Shown: positions 11,630 to 23,748, counted from the first letter of the stretch. The stretch is 64,000 nt of DNA from Rhineura floridana (GCF_030035675.1 NC_084493.1:20003822-20067821); one strand, 5' to 3'. Notes: a model not told the origin generated them from the sequence alone. Program-made: numbers and translations.

Positions 11630-11908
11630 CAGGGGCTCCCAAACTGTGGTCTATGGACCACCAGTGGTCCATGAGCTTCGTGCAGGTAGTCCACACTGTG
11701 TCTGTGAAGAACACTTACAATTGGAATATTATGGAATTCAAATTGCAATCCAATATAAGAAATAAAAGAAGCCATACAAATACAATTAAAGATATCTAGT
11801 GCCATGCATCACAATTTCTACAACAGGCAGAAAAATAATTAAGTGGTCAGCCAAGACCCACAGCACTTTTGAAGGGGTCCATGGGGGAAAAACGTTTGGA
11901 AATCACTT
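11630..11908. mobile_element. 279-bp hAT MITE
   Basis: CAGGGGCTCCCAAACTGTGG at the left and TTTGGAAATCACTT at the right, with an imperfect 8-bp duplication (GTCTAAAC and CTCTAAAT, 6 of 8). Same family as 5465-5806, in the opposite internal orientation. Confidence 0.8.
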
Positions 11909-12067
11909 CTCTAAATTCTAAATTGCATTTAGAATTTCTGATCATGGTTCTGTCCATGATCAGTCCTGACTCTGCACCATCAGATGTGCCCCCCAACTGA
12001 CTTTTCCTGACAGTCAGTGGCCCTTCATAGGGAAAAGGTTCTCCATCTCTGCTAAGCATCAGCAAGC

Positions 12068-12160
12068 TGAACAGAAATTTTATTTATTTATTTATTTTTA
12101 AATTATTAGATTTATGTCTCGCCTTTCCTTCCAGTAGGAGCCCAGGGTGGCATGTCGTAT
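12068..12160 (-). mobile_element. L2-like LINE 3' tail
   Basis: TTTATTTATTTATTTA followed by ATGTCTCGCCTTTCCTTCCA and AGGAGCCCAGGGTGGCA, the end of L2-type elements only. Confidence 0.6.
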
Positions 12161-13676
12161 CTTCTTTGGCCCCACAGTTTACTCTCTCTCTTTTTTTGCC
12201 TCTGTCCCCTTTTGTGTGTTTCTGTAGATACAGATAAATGCCAACTTCCTACATAAGAAGTGGGCTTTCCTCCACAGAACCCAGCTCTTCATTGTATTCT
12301 TACCACAAAGTGGAAGATAATAATCTTTTCCATGATATGGTAGATGGCTTTTCCAGGAGAGAAATGAAGTCTGCAATCCTGTGCATGCTTATTTGTAAGA
12401 AAGTCCCACTGAATAAAATAAGGCTTATTTCCAGACCCAGACGACTGGGCTGTAAATCTTCCAGTTCTATCCCTTGCTGTAAAAGTTTGGGGATGACAGT
12501 CTAGACAAATTCGGTAAAGGATTTCTCTCTTAACACTAGAAGCTGGAAATGTTTCAGTGGGAGAGGTGAATGCTTCAATACTGTAGCAAGCTGGCAGCTA
12601 TTCCAAAGCGGTCACTAATTTTAATTCTTCCGAAGTGAAAGCTTTACATGGGGTGTAACCTTTAAAAACTCACTGGAAGCCAAACGTCTTGTTTCCAGAT
12701 GATAAAACAAAAAAGAAAAGTCTCTACTTTATATGCCAGTTCTTCTTTTTTCTGGGATGCTGCTGCTGTCAAAATAGACAACTTCATGGGCAAACCAAAC
12801 ATAGAGCACCTGGTATTCAGTCTTGCAAGTAATGGAATGGATGGGAATTCTTCAAGACTAACAAGCCATCTTGGTGACGTTTTTACAGTCTGCTTTACCA
12901 GCTGTGGAGTGGCTATTCTTGATCACCATCATGACTATAAAAAATTTATCAGTGGTGCAAAACTGACTTTTTGCTTAACACTGTCCTTTTATTCTAGGTT
13001 TAAGCACATGGCCAAGCCACAGAGGGGTTGTGTGTGCCTCTTCAGAGAAAGCGATCCCGTGAACTAATACGTATGAAAAAGTTACATTGCACAAGTTATC
13101 CCTAGTAACCTTTCCCAAAACAATACCATAAGTGGGGATCTGAAAAGGTGGAGAGAGTCGAAAGCATAAGGACTGATAGCTTGAGTTTGATGGGCAGATT
13201 TAGCTTGCCTTGGTAGCCAGCCATTGTTTGTGGTTGCCATTGCCCCCCTCCTTTCCCAGGTCCTATGCATGCAGATAACTTAAGAAAGGAGTGAACTCAG
13301 TCTCTCCCTTCACACTGGGCTTTGGAGACACTCAGAAGAAGTAACAAGAGAGATTCTCCCTGCTACTGAAGGTATTTAAGGCCCCACTATGAAGTGAGAG
13401 GTGGATCTTTCCTTTTCTTCATGTTTTCTGTGCCTTCAGAGAATTTGGGAAAGGCAAGATCTATCTCTCCAGCTTGACTTGGTGCTACTTCTCTCACCTC
13501 CAGGTTTGCTACAATACATGGAGAAGTCAAGGAGAGATCTTCCATTGTGGTGGGCAGCCAGGAAAAGATTTATGATTATTGTTGTCCACCAAGCAAGAAC
13601 ATATGTGGACTTCTGCAGATGTTGACAAGGGGCCGACAGTATCAGAAAAGAGGGTTATGGCTGATTCTGCCACACT
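12161..13676. other. intron, possibly unique sequence
   Basis: About 1.5 kb with no interspersed repeat that I recognise. A 122-residue + frame (12699-13067) lies here but has no family motif. Of the intron, this is one of the better candidates for conserved non-coding sequence. Confidence 0.45.
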
Positions 13677-13778
13677 GGGTGGTATTCAAGCCTAGTCCTA
13701 CTCAGAGTAGACCTACTAACTAACAAGCTCACTAATTTCATTGGGTCTACTCTGAGCAGGACTTAGTTGAATACAACT
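13677..13778. mobile_element. palindromic MITE (GTATTCAA family)
   Basis: GGTGGTATTCAAGCCTAGTC at the left and AGTTGAATACAAC at the right enclose inverted TACTCAGAGTAGACC and GGGTCTACTCTGAGCA. Related to 49912-50030 and 22508-22620. Confidence 0.65.
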
Positions 13779-14504
13779 CTATCTCTTTCTTTAAAGGAAA
13801 CTTCAAATGCACCAGTTAACCCCCCTCTCTCTAGTACTGAAAGTGCCTTCCAACTCCTGCTGCTGAGAAAAACCTGTCTCAAAGATATGTATTTTTTCCT
13901 CTTGGAAATACATTGATCAATTTTAACGTTCTGAAGAAAGGAAAACTTAAGCTGCCAGTTGCTTCCTTGTGCAAATGGGTTATTCTAGTCCTTGAGTGCA
14001 CTTCTCTTCCCTGGTCTGTGAATCACCAGCAGGCAGAGTGGTAATTTTGGAAGACCAGCAGACACAGCAAACTGCTAGTTGGGGTTTGGTGACTTGCCCG
14101 CAGCCTGGCTATATGTGAAAAGGATGAATTAAAGGCAAAAATAGAAGTAAAGTGCTTTCTCTCCCTTCCCCCAACCCCGGAAAACATATAATCTCCCATA
14201 TTGCTGTCTTTGGCTGCTTTGAAGAAGTTGGGAGGAAGCAGGGGAGAGAGCACTTGAAAAGGTTAAAATGAAGAAACCCTCAAACTTTAATGGGTTGTCC
14301 AGTAATAGAAATAAATGATGAGTCTAAAAGCCACAAATGGCGTCGTATAGAATATATGCATAAATCTTTGACTGACTTGGAAAGAAGTAGACGGGCAAAT
14401 CTTGAGGAACATCATGCGTACTTCTTTCCATCATCATATGATGGATTGAGAGCTGAAAGCCCTGTGTTGGATGCCCTCAAGTGGAAAGAAATATCAAGAG
14501 CATA

Positions 14505-15045
14505 AGAAGAGCCCTCCTGGATCAGGCCAATGGCGCATCTAGTCCAGCATCTTCTTCTCACAGTGGCCAACCAGATGCCCGTTATGGGAAGCCCGCAAGC
14601 AGGACCTGAGCGCAAGAGCACTCTCCCCTCCTGCGCTTTTCAGCAACTGGTATTTTTAAATTTTTATTCAGGTAACAAAATGTATATGCCGTTTGATTGT
14701 GAAAAACCTCTAAGTGGTTTCCAAAAGCTTTAAGCGGCTTGCAAAGCACTTTTCTGGTATGCAAAAGTATACTTCCTCTGACAGTGGAAGTTGAACATAG
14801 CCGTCAGGATGAGTAGCTAATGATAGCCTTATCCTCCCTGAATTTGTCTAATCCTCTTTTAAAGCTGTCCAAGTTAGTGGCCATCACTGCCTCTTGTGGG
14901 AGCGAATTCCACTGTTTAACTAAGCGCTGTATGAAGACGTCCTTTCTTTTGTCTGTCCTGAATCTTCCAACATTCAGCTTCATTGGATGCCCCTGAGTTC
15001 TAGTGTGATTTAAAAATTCCTCTCTCTGCTGTCTGCAAGCCATGA
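14505..15045 (-). mobile_element. CR1-like LINE fragment with a 102-bp insertion
   Basis: Family sequence from AAGAAGAGCCCTCCTGGATC to CTGAGTTCTAGTGTG. Minus-strand protein remnants read HPMKLNVGRFRTDKRKDVFI, VKQWNSLPQEAVMATNLDSF and KRGLDKF. It is interrupted at 14654-14755 by an L2-tail-like piece flanked by GGTAT on both sides (14649-14653 and 14756-14760). Confidence 0.75.
14654..14755 (-). mobile_element. short L2-tail-like insertion in CR1
   Basis: 102 bp starting TTTTAAATTTTTATTCAGGT, flanked by a 5-bp GGTAT duplication. It resembles LINE 3'-tail sequence and is probably a severely truncated LINE or SINE insertion. Confidence 0.5.
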
Positions 15046-15167
15046 TTATTGTTATTGTGTAAGCAATATCTCATTGGAGTTTGAGTGTGAGCCAGTATGT
15101 TGCCAGTTCAATTCCTGCTTTCCCTATAGCAAGAGTTTCCCTAGGTGAGCAAGCCCCTTTTCCCTCA

Positions 15168-15265
15168 TAGAATCGTAGAGTTGGAAGAGGCCTATAAGGC
15201 ATCGAATCCACCCCACTGCTCATTGCAGTAATCCAAATTAGAGCATACCCACATTAAAGCATATC
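15168..15265 (-). mobile_element. CR1 3' terminus
   Basis: TCATAGAATCGTAGAGTTGG is the reverse of the CR1 3' octamer-like end, followed by about 80 bp of 3' sequence. It is inserted within MIR-like SINE sequence. Confidence 0.75.
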
Positions 15266-15327
15266 TCCTCCTTACCTCTCCCATCTGCAATATTGAGATG
15301 ATAATACTGACCTTAAGAACATAAGAA

Positions 15328-15532
15328 GAGCTAGAGCTACCATTCCCAGAGTGGTTTAACAGTCAATCCCTCTTCCCAGGGAACTCTGGGAACTGTAGCT
15401 CTGTGAGGGCAATAATGAGTCTCTCGGCACCCTGAACAAACTACAGTTCCCAGGATTCTTTGGGGGAAGCCATGACTATTAAAGTGGTATGATACTGCTT
15501 TAAATGTATACTGTGGATGTGGCCAGAGTTCC
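15328..15532. mobile_element. palindromic MITE, partial
   Basis: AGGGAACTCTGGGAACTGTA, TTCCCAGGATTCTTTGGGGG and CTGTGGATGTGGCC. The right half of the 29130-29465 family. Confidence 0.68.
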
Positions 15533-16374
15533 AAGGTGGTGGGAGCCAATGAGCTTTTCCATTCCCAAAGTCCTAGGGTCTATCCATGCTTTATCCTCCA
15601 GTAATTCTTGGAGGCCTCCTTTATGGGGCCTCTCCTGTGGCAAGTCACCATTCACCCCCTAAAAACACATCAGATCATCCTTCCTTCCAACTCCTCTCCC
15701 CATCCAGGAAGAATATTCCCTGAGCGAGTTGTCCCGAGTAAGATACGTGGGGACCTTTTGCCCCTGAGGAAGATAATTTTGAAACATGTCTGGCAGTCCT
15801 CAATAAGTTGCTATTTTGGGGCACCACTCTGAAGCTTTCTCTCTCTTTCTCTTTCTCTCTGTTTTGTTTTTTTCTTGCTGAATCAGACCACAGGAACTTC
15901 TGGCAGAGCGTTTATTTTGCCACAATGGCCACCCAGATTGGTCTGGACACTGATAAGCAGGGCGCTACAGTCGTGGTCTTTAGCTGTTGCTTGTGCCAGG
16001 TTTTCAGAGGAATGCTGCCTCTATGCTTGTCAAAGTGGCCCTGTTTTGGTCTGGTTGTACAATGGGAAGATGGCACAAAGGCAGTGCTCTCCTGTCATCA
16101 GGGCTGTCTGTGGCAGCTACACCCAGTAGATGCCTCCCAGCTTGAAATAAAGGTGGTATTACACTCATCACCCGCATGGCCACTTCCTCCAGATTAGGTG
16201 GATCGCTGGATATGCACTTCTCTTGCATCCATTCAGAAGACACAAATACAGTTATTTGTATTTGTGTGTCTGTGTGTGTTTCTGTGCAACACCTAGCACA
16301 ATGTTGGTACTTAATGTTAAACACTCATCTACTATATATTTTGGAAAATTGGTTGTCTGCCTGTTCGCTGTGCA
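15533..16374. other. intron, nothing recognised
   Basis: A CT-rich patch at about 15838-15865 and mixed sequence. The overlapping frames on both strands have no family features. Confidence 0.45.
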
Positions 16375-16625
16375 TTTGGACATCTCTTAAGATATCGCAA
16401 CCAAATTTAGCATGTTGGTTCCAAAAAACCTGCCTATGTTTGGATACAGTTGGTTGCTATTTTGCACCAAGTTAGCAGGCTGAACCTTTCAAAGCTACAC
16501 TGGTTTTAACCAAATTTTGCACGATGGTTCCTGAGATCAAGGAACAAATTTTCACCTATGTTTGGATAGAATTGGATGCCATTTTGCACTAAGATAGACT
16601 GAACCTTTCAAAACTGCATTGATGT
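16375..16625. repeat. tandem duplication of about 125 bp
   Basis: Two diverged units: CAACCAAATTTAGCATGTTG, CCTATGTTTGGATACAGTTG, CTGAACCTTTCAAAGCTACA, and again AACCAAATTTTGCACGATGG, CCTATGTTTGGATAGAATTG, CTGAACCTTTCAAAACTGCA. Confidence 0.8.
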
Positions 16626-16947
16626 TAGGAGTTAAGGGGTAGGAGTCAAGAGAATGGCCAACGTTACATCTGCATTGGCTCTGTGTATTTTTATTATATC
16701 TGCTTCATAGGTGTGGCCACAGTTTTCCCATCTGAGAACAGTGGATTTGGGATTTCGTACCTTGTAGTGCTGTTCTTAGATAGGAATCTGTGTCTTCTTT
16801 CACTGGACCAACCCTCATGTTGTGTTCTAGGTAGGAACGTAACTTGTACTACCCATATTTGAAACGTGGATATCTAACTATAGAACATGGATTCCCTACA
16901 GAAAAGCTAATGCTGTTTTCAACTGTGACTTAATCTTCTCCCATCTA

Positions 16948-17001
16948 CTACTACTACTACTACTACTACTACTTATTGTTGTTGTTGTTGTTGTTGTTGT
17001 T
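16948..17001. repeat. (ACT)n(TTG)n microsatellite
   Basis: A TACTAC array followed by a TTGTTG array at the 3' end of the L2-like LINE, where LINE tails often seed microsatellites. Confidence 0.9.
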
Positions 17002-18836
17002 ATTAAATTTATATCCCGTCCTCCCTCCCAGAAGGAGCCCATAGTAGCAAACCAAAAATGAAAACATATTTAAAAACATCTTAAAACAAAACATCTTAAA
17101 AACATCTTTAAATTTTAAAAAAAGCTTTAAAAACACCTTAAAAAGCAATTCCAATACAGATGCAGACTGGGATAAGGTCCCTACTTACTAGGCTTGTTGA
17201 AAGAGAAAGGTCTTCAGTAGGCGCGGAAAAGATAACAGAGATGGTGCCTGTCTAATATTTAAGGGGAGGGAATTCCAAAGGGTAGGTACTGTCAAAGATT
17301 GCCCCCTGGGGTCCTTTGACCTCAGCAACCCAAGGGGGGTCTTTGCTTCCAAGAACAGTCCCAATTTCCTGGGCCCTGCTTCCCAGACAAACTCTCACCT
17401 TTCCAGGGCCAAGTTATACCCAGCGTCAGCCCTGGGAGGAGGTACACTGCCATCACCCCTTTTAACTAGCTTTCCACTCTGAGTAAGGGGAAACTCAGAG
17501 CACTAAATTAAATCCTAGAGCAGACCTAGTGTTAAACTCTTTGCTCTAGAGCATTAACCTAAATTAACCATCAGTTGTCAGTAGCTTCGTGGTCAAGAAC
17601 TGGATTTAGAGTCATTCAAATAACACACACCAAATAGAGATGGTAGTTTATTTAAAAAGAAAGATACGTGTAAAAAAGAGAGCAGCATTACTTTTCTCTA
17701 AAGCCAATTACCCTCAACAGGGCTGAGCAAGAGATACATTTACATAACACTGGGAGAGATTCAAATAGACAAAGAAAATAACAAAGCTTACCTATCCTAG
17801 CTAATACTCACTTTGCAATCTGATAGCCTGGTTCCCGAAGGCTTTTACTGAAATCCACAGACAAATCGAGATAGTTGAAAGGGGGAACAAGAAACTGAAG
17901 GATCACCTTTCATTTTATGGGGTTTAACTGGCAATAGGGAGGGGGCCAATTGGCCATCCTAGGTGCCCCTTCCGTGATCACCTTCTTTGAAGAGAAGGAG
18001 GGCTAGACAGTTCACACCAAGCGGTCCCTGACCTGCAATACCCAAACTCTTGACTTTGATGTCAGGAAGCCGATAAGAGATAAAACCGATAAGAGATAAA
18101 ACCGATAAGAGATAAAGCCAATAAGAGATAACAGATAGGACTCAGCTGCATCTTCTTGACATTAGCAATTTGCAGCTGTCCGACACTAAAACACTTGGGG
18201 TTCCTCAGCACAGAGTATCCTGGAGGTCTTTGCAACAAAGCCCCCCAGAATTCCCTCTGGTTGAGCCATTTTAGCTTGACCAAACGTAGCTATTCTTGAC
18301 AGGTACCACTCCACTGAAGGTCCTCTTCCTATATTGTGCAGAACAGACCTCCTGATAAGATGGTCTCTGCAGGAGGCCCACACCTGCACAGTGCAGTGAT
18401 CGACTGACTATATAAGGGGTAAGATGGTCTTTCAGGTATCCTGGTTCCAAGCTGTATAGGGCTTTATACACCAAAACCAGAACTTTGAACCTAGCCCGGT
18501 AGCTAATGGGCAGCCAGTGCCGTTCTTTCAGCACCAGGATGGCATGTTGGCAATTCCCAGCCCAAGTAAGCAGTCACACCACTGCATTTTGTACCAGCTG
18601 CAGCTTCCATACCAACCTCAAGGGCGGCCCCACATAGACTGCATTACATAATCCAGCCTGGAGGTTACCAGTGCATGGAGAACAGTGGTCAGGCTATCTC
18701 AGTCCACACATGGCCACGTTGTTTTAGCAGACAAAGCTGGTAAAAGGCACTCCTAGCCACTGAGGTTACCTGGGCCTCTAGATCCAGGAGCACCTCCAGA
18801 CTATGAACCTGCTCTTCAAAGGGAGTACAACCCTAT
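16960..18836 (-). mobile_element. L2-like LINE split by a solo LTR
   Basis: Minus-strand L2-like 3' end at 16960-17289 (ATCCCGTCCTCCCTCCCAGA, TTAAGGGGAGGGAATTCCAA). It continues at 18302-18836 (remnants HWLPISYRARFKVLVLVYKAL). The join is confirmed by the uninterrupted relative at 50160-50870. The interrupting sequence at 17290-18301 is a solo LTR with a 5-bp target duplication. Confidence 0.85.
17290..18301 (-). mobile_element. 1012-bp solo LTR
   Basis: Bounded by TGTCAA and TTGACA, a 6-bp inverted repeat beginning TG and ending CA, with the 5-bp duplication GGTAC on both sides (17285-17289 and 18302-18306). It interrupts an L2-like LINE. An AATAAA-type signal is present on the minus strand near 17650, suggesting minus orientation. 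There is an internal array of four 17-bp units (about 18070-18135). A 5-bp duplication fits Ty3/gypsy-type or class II retroviral LTRs; the family is not recognised. No internal region remains. Confidence 0.88.
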
Positions 18837-18837
18837 C

Positions 18838-19152
18838 CAAAGCAGGCAACTATGGAATTTGCTCCCACAAGACGCAGTAATGGCCACCAGCTTGGATGGC
18901 TTTAAAAGAAGATTAGACAAATTCATGGAGGGCAGGGCTATCAATGGCTACTAGCCATGATGGCTGTGCTCTGCCACCCTAGTCAGAGGCAGCATGCTTC
19001 TGAAAACCAGTTGCCGGAAGCCTCAGGAGGGGAGAGTGTTCTTGCACTCAGGTCCTGCTTGTGGGCTTCCCCCAGGCACCTGGTTGGCCACTGTGAGGAT
19101 GCTGGACTAGATGGGCCACTGGCCTGATCCAGCAGGCTCTTATGTTCTTAAC
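18838..19152 (+). mobile_element. CR1-like LINE 3' fragment
   Basis: Plus-oriented: GGAATTTGCTCCCACAAGAC, GATTAGACAAATTCATGGAG, CTAGATGGGCCACTGGCCTG, ending CAGGCTCTTATGTTCTTA. Abuts the L2-like element. Confidence 0.8.
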
Positions 19153-19629
19153 TGACCAGTTTAACCAAACTCAGGAACCATCAACTCACAGCGCCTCCAT
19201 CTGAGGATTTAGACTCAGTTTATTGACCCTCATCCAGCGCACCACCGAGTTCAGGCACCACCGAGTTCAGGCACCACCGAGTTCAGGCACGGCCTCTCCC
19301 GTATTCTATTTCTTGATAATCTGTCTTAGTTTTTCATCATGCAACACCAACAAAATAAAAACTGAAAATCCTCTGAAATCTGGAGCAGTTTCCTTTGGTG
19401 ACTAAGAAAGCAGCAATCATTTCTTTAAATCTGTTCCAGAGTTGTGGTTCCCTCAGGATATTAATCCCTGCTTTGTTACAATCTGGCTACTTTCCTTTGG
19501 GCCAGGTTATATGTGATTTATATTTTAAAGCATTCTATGGGTGGCTAACATGCTTTTCCATCCAACTTTTAAAATTTTTATTTTGTTAGCATGGTGTCAA
19601 CATTAATTTTCACCGAGGTTGGCTGTAGA

Positions 19630-20555
19630 AACCCTATCCAAGTGCCTGGAGTCGGTGAGTGGCTAGATGGGAAGGAATAAGCTGAAGCTGAACCCTGACA
19701 AAACCGAGGTATTGTTCGTGGGAGACAAGGGAAGGTTGGGGGATGTTGACCTGGTGCTCAGTGGGGTACAACTGCCCCTGAAAGACCAGGTCCGCAGCCT
19801 CGGGGTCATTCTTGACTCCCAGCTGTCCATGGAGGCTCAGGTCTCGGCTGTGAGCCGGGCAGCGCTGTAACAACTCCATCTGATACGGAGGCTGCGCCCC
19901 TACCTTCCCAATCATATGCTCCCATCGATGGTACATGCCCTGGTCTCCTCTCGCCTAGACTACTGTAATGCGTTCTACACGGGGTTACCCTTGAAAACGG
20001 TCCGGAAGCTGCAACTGGTACAGAATGCAGCGGCTCGCCTGATTAAAGGCAGCTGCTGGCGAGATCACATCACTCCAGTGCTAAAGGAGTTGCACTGGTT
20101 ACTGGTTGTTTTCCAGGCCCAATTCAAGGTGTTGGTTCTGACCTTTAAAACCCTGTACGGTTTTGGCCCAGTCTATCTGAAGGAGCACCTCCAACATCAT
20201 CAGGGATGTCATTCAACAAGATCAGCCTCAAAAGGCCTTCTCTCTATCCCACCAGTTAAACCAGCTAGACTGGTGAGAACTAGGGAGAGGGCTTTTTCAA
20301 ATGTGGCCCCCACTTTGTGGAATTCCCTCCCAAATGATCTCCACCATGCCCCCTCTATGATGAGCTTCCCCCGGGCCTTGAAGACCTGGCTCTTCAGGCA
20401 GGCTTTTGGGGTGGGCTAGGTTTTATTATTGTTGTTGAGATTTTTAATGCTTTAATGTATTTGTATGTTTTTATTTTGTACATCACCCAGAGTGGCTGGA
20501 CAACCAGCCAGATGGGCGACTAATAAATTTAATAAATAAATAAATAAATATTTCA
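19630..20555 (+). mobile_element. L2-like LINE, 3' half
   Basis: Plus-strand LINE 3' end with RT thumb and C-terminal protein remnants, ending in a TAAA-rich tail (AATAAATAAATAAATAAATA near 20550). Upstream remnants read LNPDKTEVLFVGD and LGVILDSQLSMEAQVSAV. Clade assignment (L2 within the Jockey-like group) rests on the C-terminal pattern. Confidence 0.8.
19916..20419 (+). pseudogene. L2-like LINE ORF C-terminus
   Basis: A 167-residue open piece: ALVSSRLDYCNAFYTGLP, KLQLVQNAAARLIKG, HITPVLKELHWL, FKVLVLTFKTLYG, ERAFSNVAPTLWNSLPND, FPRALKTWLFRQAF. This is the conserved end of L2-type LINE proteins after the reverse transcriptase. An upstream stop separates it from the thumb remnant at 19667-19870. 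Confidence 0.85.
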
Positions 20556-20589
20556 AGCAAAAATGTATAGGCTTTGACCCCAAGCGGCA

Positions 20590-20960
20590 CGTGGGCTAGG
20601 GATGGGACAATCTGTCAATTTCAGTTTCTTATTTTTCCAGTCTTAAGTACAGTTCTTCACATTTCTACCCCAGTTTGCATTTTTTAAAAAGCAACTCATG
20701 AAAGTTTAGCAGCATTTTAGTGCAAAGTTTTTCTAATATACACACCTTTGCATGCAATGTTGCCTAATATACACATTTTTGCAAAGCATTTTTCTCTTGT
20801 ATATTATGCCATTTTCATATTTATATGCATACTTTGCCCTAGTATATGCATTTCTGTACACATTACTTGGCTAGAGAACCACCTTACAAAATTCAGAGAA
20901 ATATGAATTTGTAAGGATGATAGTGCTTTTGTTCACTGTTGTTTTGCAAAGTGCAAATTA
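20590..20960 (-). repeat. dispersed repeat with short internal repeats
   Basis: Blocks such as AATATACACATTTTTGCAAA recur at about 25-40-base spacing. An inverted relative lies at 25175-25510 (AAAAATGTGTGTATTAG blocks). Both end near CTAGGGATGGGA or CTAGGGATAGGG. Family unknown. Confidence 0.7.
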
Positions 20961-22507
20961 TGTAGGTTCACCTTTGAATGGGAAGTGAATCAAATTTATC
21001 CCCGATCCGTAGTGTGGGTAAACATAGGCTTTTTTTAAAAAATGTAACACTGTATAGTTAGGGCCTGGGATATTGGAAGGATTGCCTACTCCTGCGTGAC
21101 TTTGCCTGTTAAATTCTTCCAGGGGGCTCTGTTCTGCTACCATCTGAAGGTAGAAGAATACATGGGGCAGGGCATTTCAACATTCTTATTTAAATTGTCT
21201 GTTGTGCTGTCGGATCCCCAGGATTTTGTTTTATAATCATGCTGTTTTTACTAAATAGATTGGTTTTAAAAACAAATGATGTTACTGGCTTTGTTTTTAT
21301 TGTGTTTGTAAGTGGCTTTGAGGTTGACAACTAACATCTAAACATTTTATTTACATAAATGGCCCCATCCTCTTTGGCAGCAACCCATCTTCAGGTCGTA
21401 TTTATCTAAACATAGCCCTTCACTCCTCTAAGTTTGGGGCATCTTCAAGCACTCCAGTTGCCTTGTGTTGTTACTGGGCTGTGTTATCAATATTAGCCAA
21501 GTCCTGACTGAGGAACTCTCTCAAATTTACATCTCTCTGCCAATCTCCATCTGTTGCCCTATTGCTTGCAGAGAGGGAAAGCTGACTTCTGCAAGGGTAA
21601 ACAGATTTCATTGTTATCTGCCCTGAATTACAGGGTTTAATTTGTAGCTGTTATAACCACTGAGACCAAATGGTAAAATCTAAGAAGAAAAACAGATCAA
21701 TGCATAGTATCCTAAGGGATGGTCTTATTGTTCTCTTCCTGAATTCTGGGGCTTAATTTGTAGCTGTTGTGGAAACTGATGTCAAATGTTGATGTCTGCA
21801 AAGTGAGCCAATGCTGCAAGATTGAAGAATTTGGCCCATCAGGTTAGAATATCTTCAGGTCTTCTGTGCTTAAATTGAACCAGGATTTGTCTGGGATTAG
21901 CCAGGGGTATAGTCATCCAGGGTTGCGGGGGGTCATCGACCCTTTACTTTTTTGGAAGCAGGGTCCCTGTGTACAAGCCAATCAGCACAAAAGGAGAGTG
22001 TGTTAGCCGCTGAGAAGAGGCTTCTCACTTGACAAACAGCATGCTTCCTTGTCCTTTGCGCGCTGTTCGGAGCCAACCAGAGTGAAAGGAGGTGAGTCAG
22101 CCACAGAGAAAACTCTTCTCAGTAGCTAAAACATACCTTGCCTTTCATGCTGATTGGCTCCTAGGGTAAGTGAGAAGTGAGCTTCATGGCAAAGTACCTT
22201 CATCTTCCAAACCTTTGTCCCACATTTAGCTTCATTTCAGAATTCTTAAAATCAAAAGGTTTCTGGCAACATTTAGTCCCCACAGAGAGAGATTTTTTGG
22301 GGGGGAGCCTATGCACACAGCAGTTTTATTCTGCTTCTGTCATTCTGTAATTGCAGAAGAGACGGTGAATCCTAGGGGTGTGGCTGTGAGGGAGCGTGGT
22401 GTGACTATCATGAAAGGACCCTGCACTTCTGAATTTGCCACTACACTACTGGGCTTAGCTCCAATAACAGTCATTTGTGTAAGGTCTCAGTCCCAAATGT
22501 GTGTAGA
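20961..22507. other. intron, partly repeat-like
   Basis: Besides the tandem pair at 21635-21800, 21975-22165 holds AGCCAATCAGCACAAAAGGA and CATGCTGATTGGCTCC, inverted CCAAT-containing arms suggestive of another MITE. The ends are not resolved. Confidence 0.45.
21635..21800. repeat. imperfect tandem pair
   Basis: CCTGAATTACAGGGTTTAAT with TTGTAGCTGTTATAACCACT is echoed about 110 bases later by CCTGAATTCTGGGGCTTAAT with TTGTAGCTGTTGTGGAAACT. Confidence 0.65.
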
Positions 22508-22620
22508 AATAATAGGATTTCATCCAATGCTGGCCCTACTCAGAGTGGTCCCATTGGAATAAATAGACATGCCTAACTTGGGTACATTAATTTCAGTGGG
22601 CCTAGCATTGGGTACAGCCC
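22508..22620. mobile_element. palindromic MITE, degenerate
   Basis: GGATTTCATCCAATGC, CCTACTCAGAGTGGTCCCAT and CTAGCATTGGGTACAGCC match the same family at lower identity. Confidence 0.55.
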
Positions 22621-22814
22621 ATAATGTCCCACTGACTTCTTCCTCAGATAAGGGGATACAGGATTGCAGTGGGAGTGTGTGGAATTTCTTTCTGTCTTTG
22701 TAAATTAAAATGTAAACCCCATCATTGTTCTCACTGTGAATTAAGCCTGGTCAGCAGCCGCATCTTTTCTGTAATATACAGAGCAGTCTGTTTCTGAGGC
22801 TGGTAAGACGACTC

Positions 22815-22990
22815 GAGGGATCATGACTCAGTGGTAGAGTACATACTTTGCGTGCAAAAAGATGGCAGGTTCAGACCTTACTACCTCCAGGTATGGTTGT
22901 GAAAAACCTCTGTCTGAAATCCTGAAGACCGTACTAAGCAAAATGGACCTATGGTCTGATGTGGTACTAGGCAGCTTCTTGTGTTCGATT
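22815..22990 (+). mobile_element. tRNA-Ala-headed SINE, degenerate
   Basis: ATCATGACTCAGTGGTAGAG, GGCAGGTTCAGACCTTACTA, ending TAGGCAGCTTCTTGTGTTC. Confidence 0.72.
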
Positions 22991-23657
22991 CACACGGCAT
23001 GTAGATCGTAAACCTATTTTTGATAGATGCAGTTAATGGCTAACATACAGCCTAGCCAAAAAAGAAACACTGTGTGCTTGAAAACGCTGATCATATAGCT
23101 TGCTGCACAAAGCTCTGCTGCCCACATGTGAATTCATGCTATCATATAATAGTCATGCGTCTGCCCCTGCTCCCATTTATAAGTGAGCAATCAGTAATCC
23201 TTCAAAGGAGTTAACGGATTCACTGGAATTTGTACAAGATTCCTTTTTGGTATGCTTCAAATTCAGTTTTGATGCTTGTTTCTTAGTCTTCATTAAGATT
23301 GTGGCCCGACAATGCTGTGGTGCTCACAGCTAGCGTTTAAGGGCGGCTTACTTTTAATATCCTGGTCTATATTTCTTAATATCCTGCAAAACACTTTTGG
23401 TAATGCTAATGCTGAACAGATTGTGTTGTATCCAGAGGGTGTGAGCTACATTTTTAAGACTGACATGACAGATTTCATCTTTCCTAATCACAGTTTGCAG
23501 CCAGTATCTGGCTGTCTTTGATTAGCGATTTGCATCCCATGCCTGGGTTATACTGCCAGGGTTAGGAGCTGATAGGAAGATGTAAATTCACTAGTTAATG
23601 CCACTTTAGACGTTTCTTTTTTAAATGGGAAGGTGGGATATAAATGTAACACAACCC

Positions 23658-23748
23658 TCTACTTGGAGAGGGGCATAACTAAGCGGTAGAACACCTATTC
23701 TGCATGCAGAAGGTCCCAGATTCAATTTCCAGCACCTCCAGTTAAAGC
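23658..23748 (+). mobile_element. tRNA-Ala-headed SINE, head only
   Basis: GGGGCATAACTAAGCGGTAG, TCTGCATGCAGAAGGTCCCA, GATTCAATTTCCAGCACCTC. Confidence 0.68.

Noticed and set aside
12699-13067. 122-residue + strand frame as a possible small gene
   Set aside because: No recognisable domain, no splice or promoter context, and composition typical of intron sequence.
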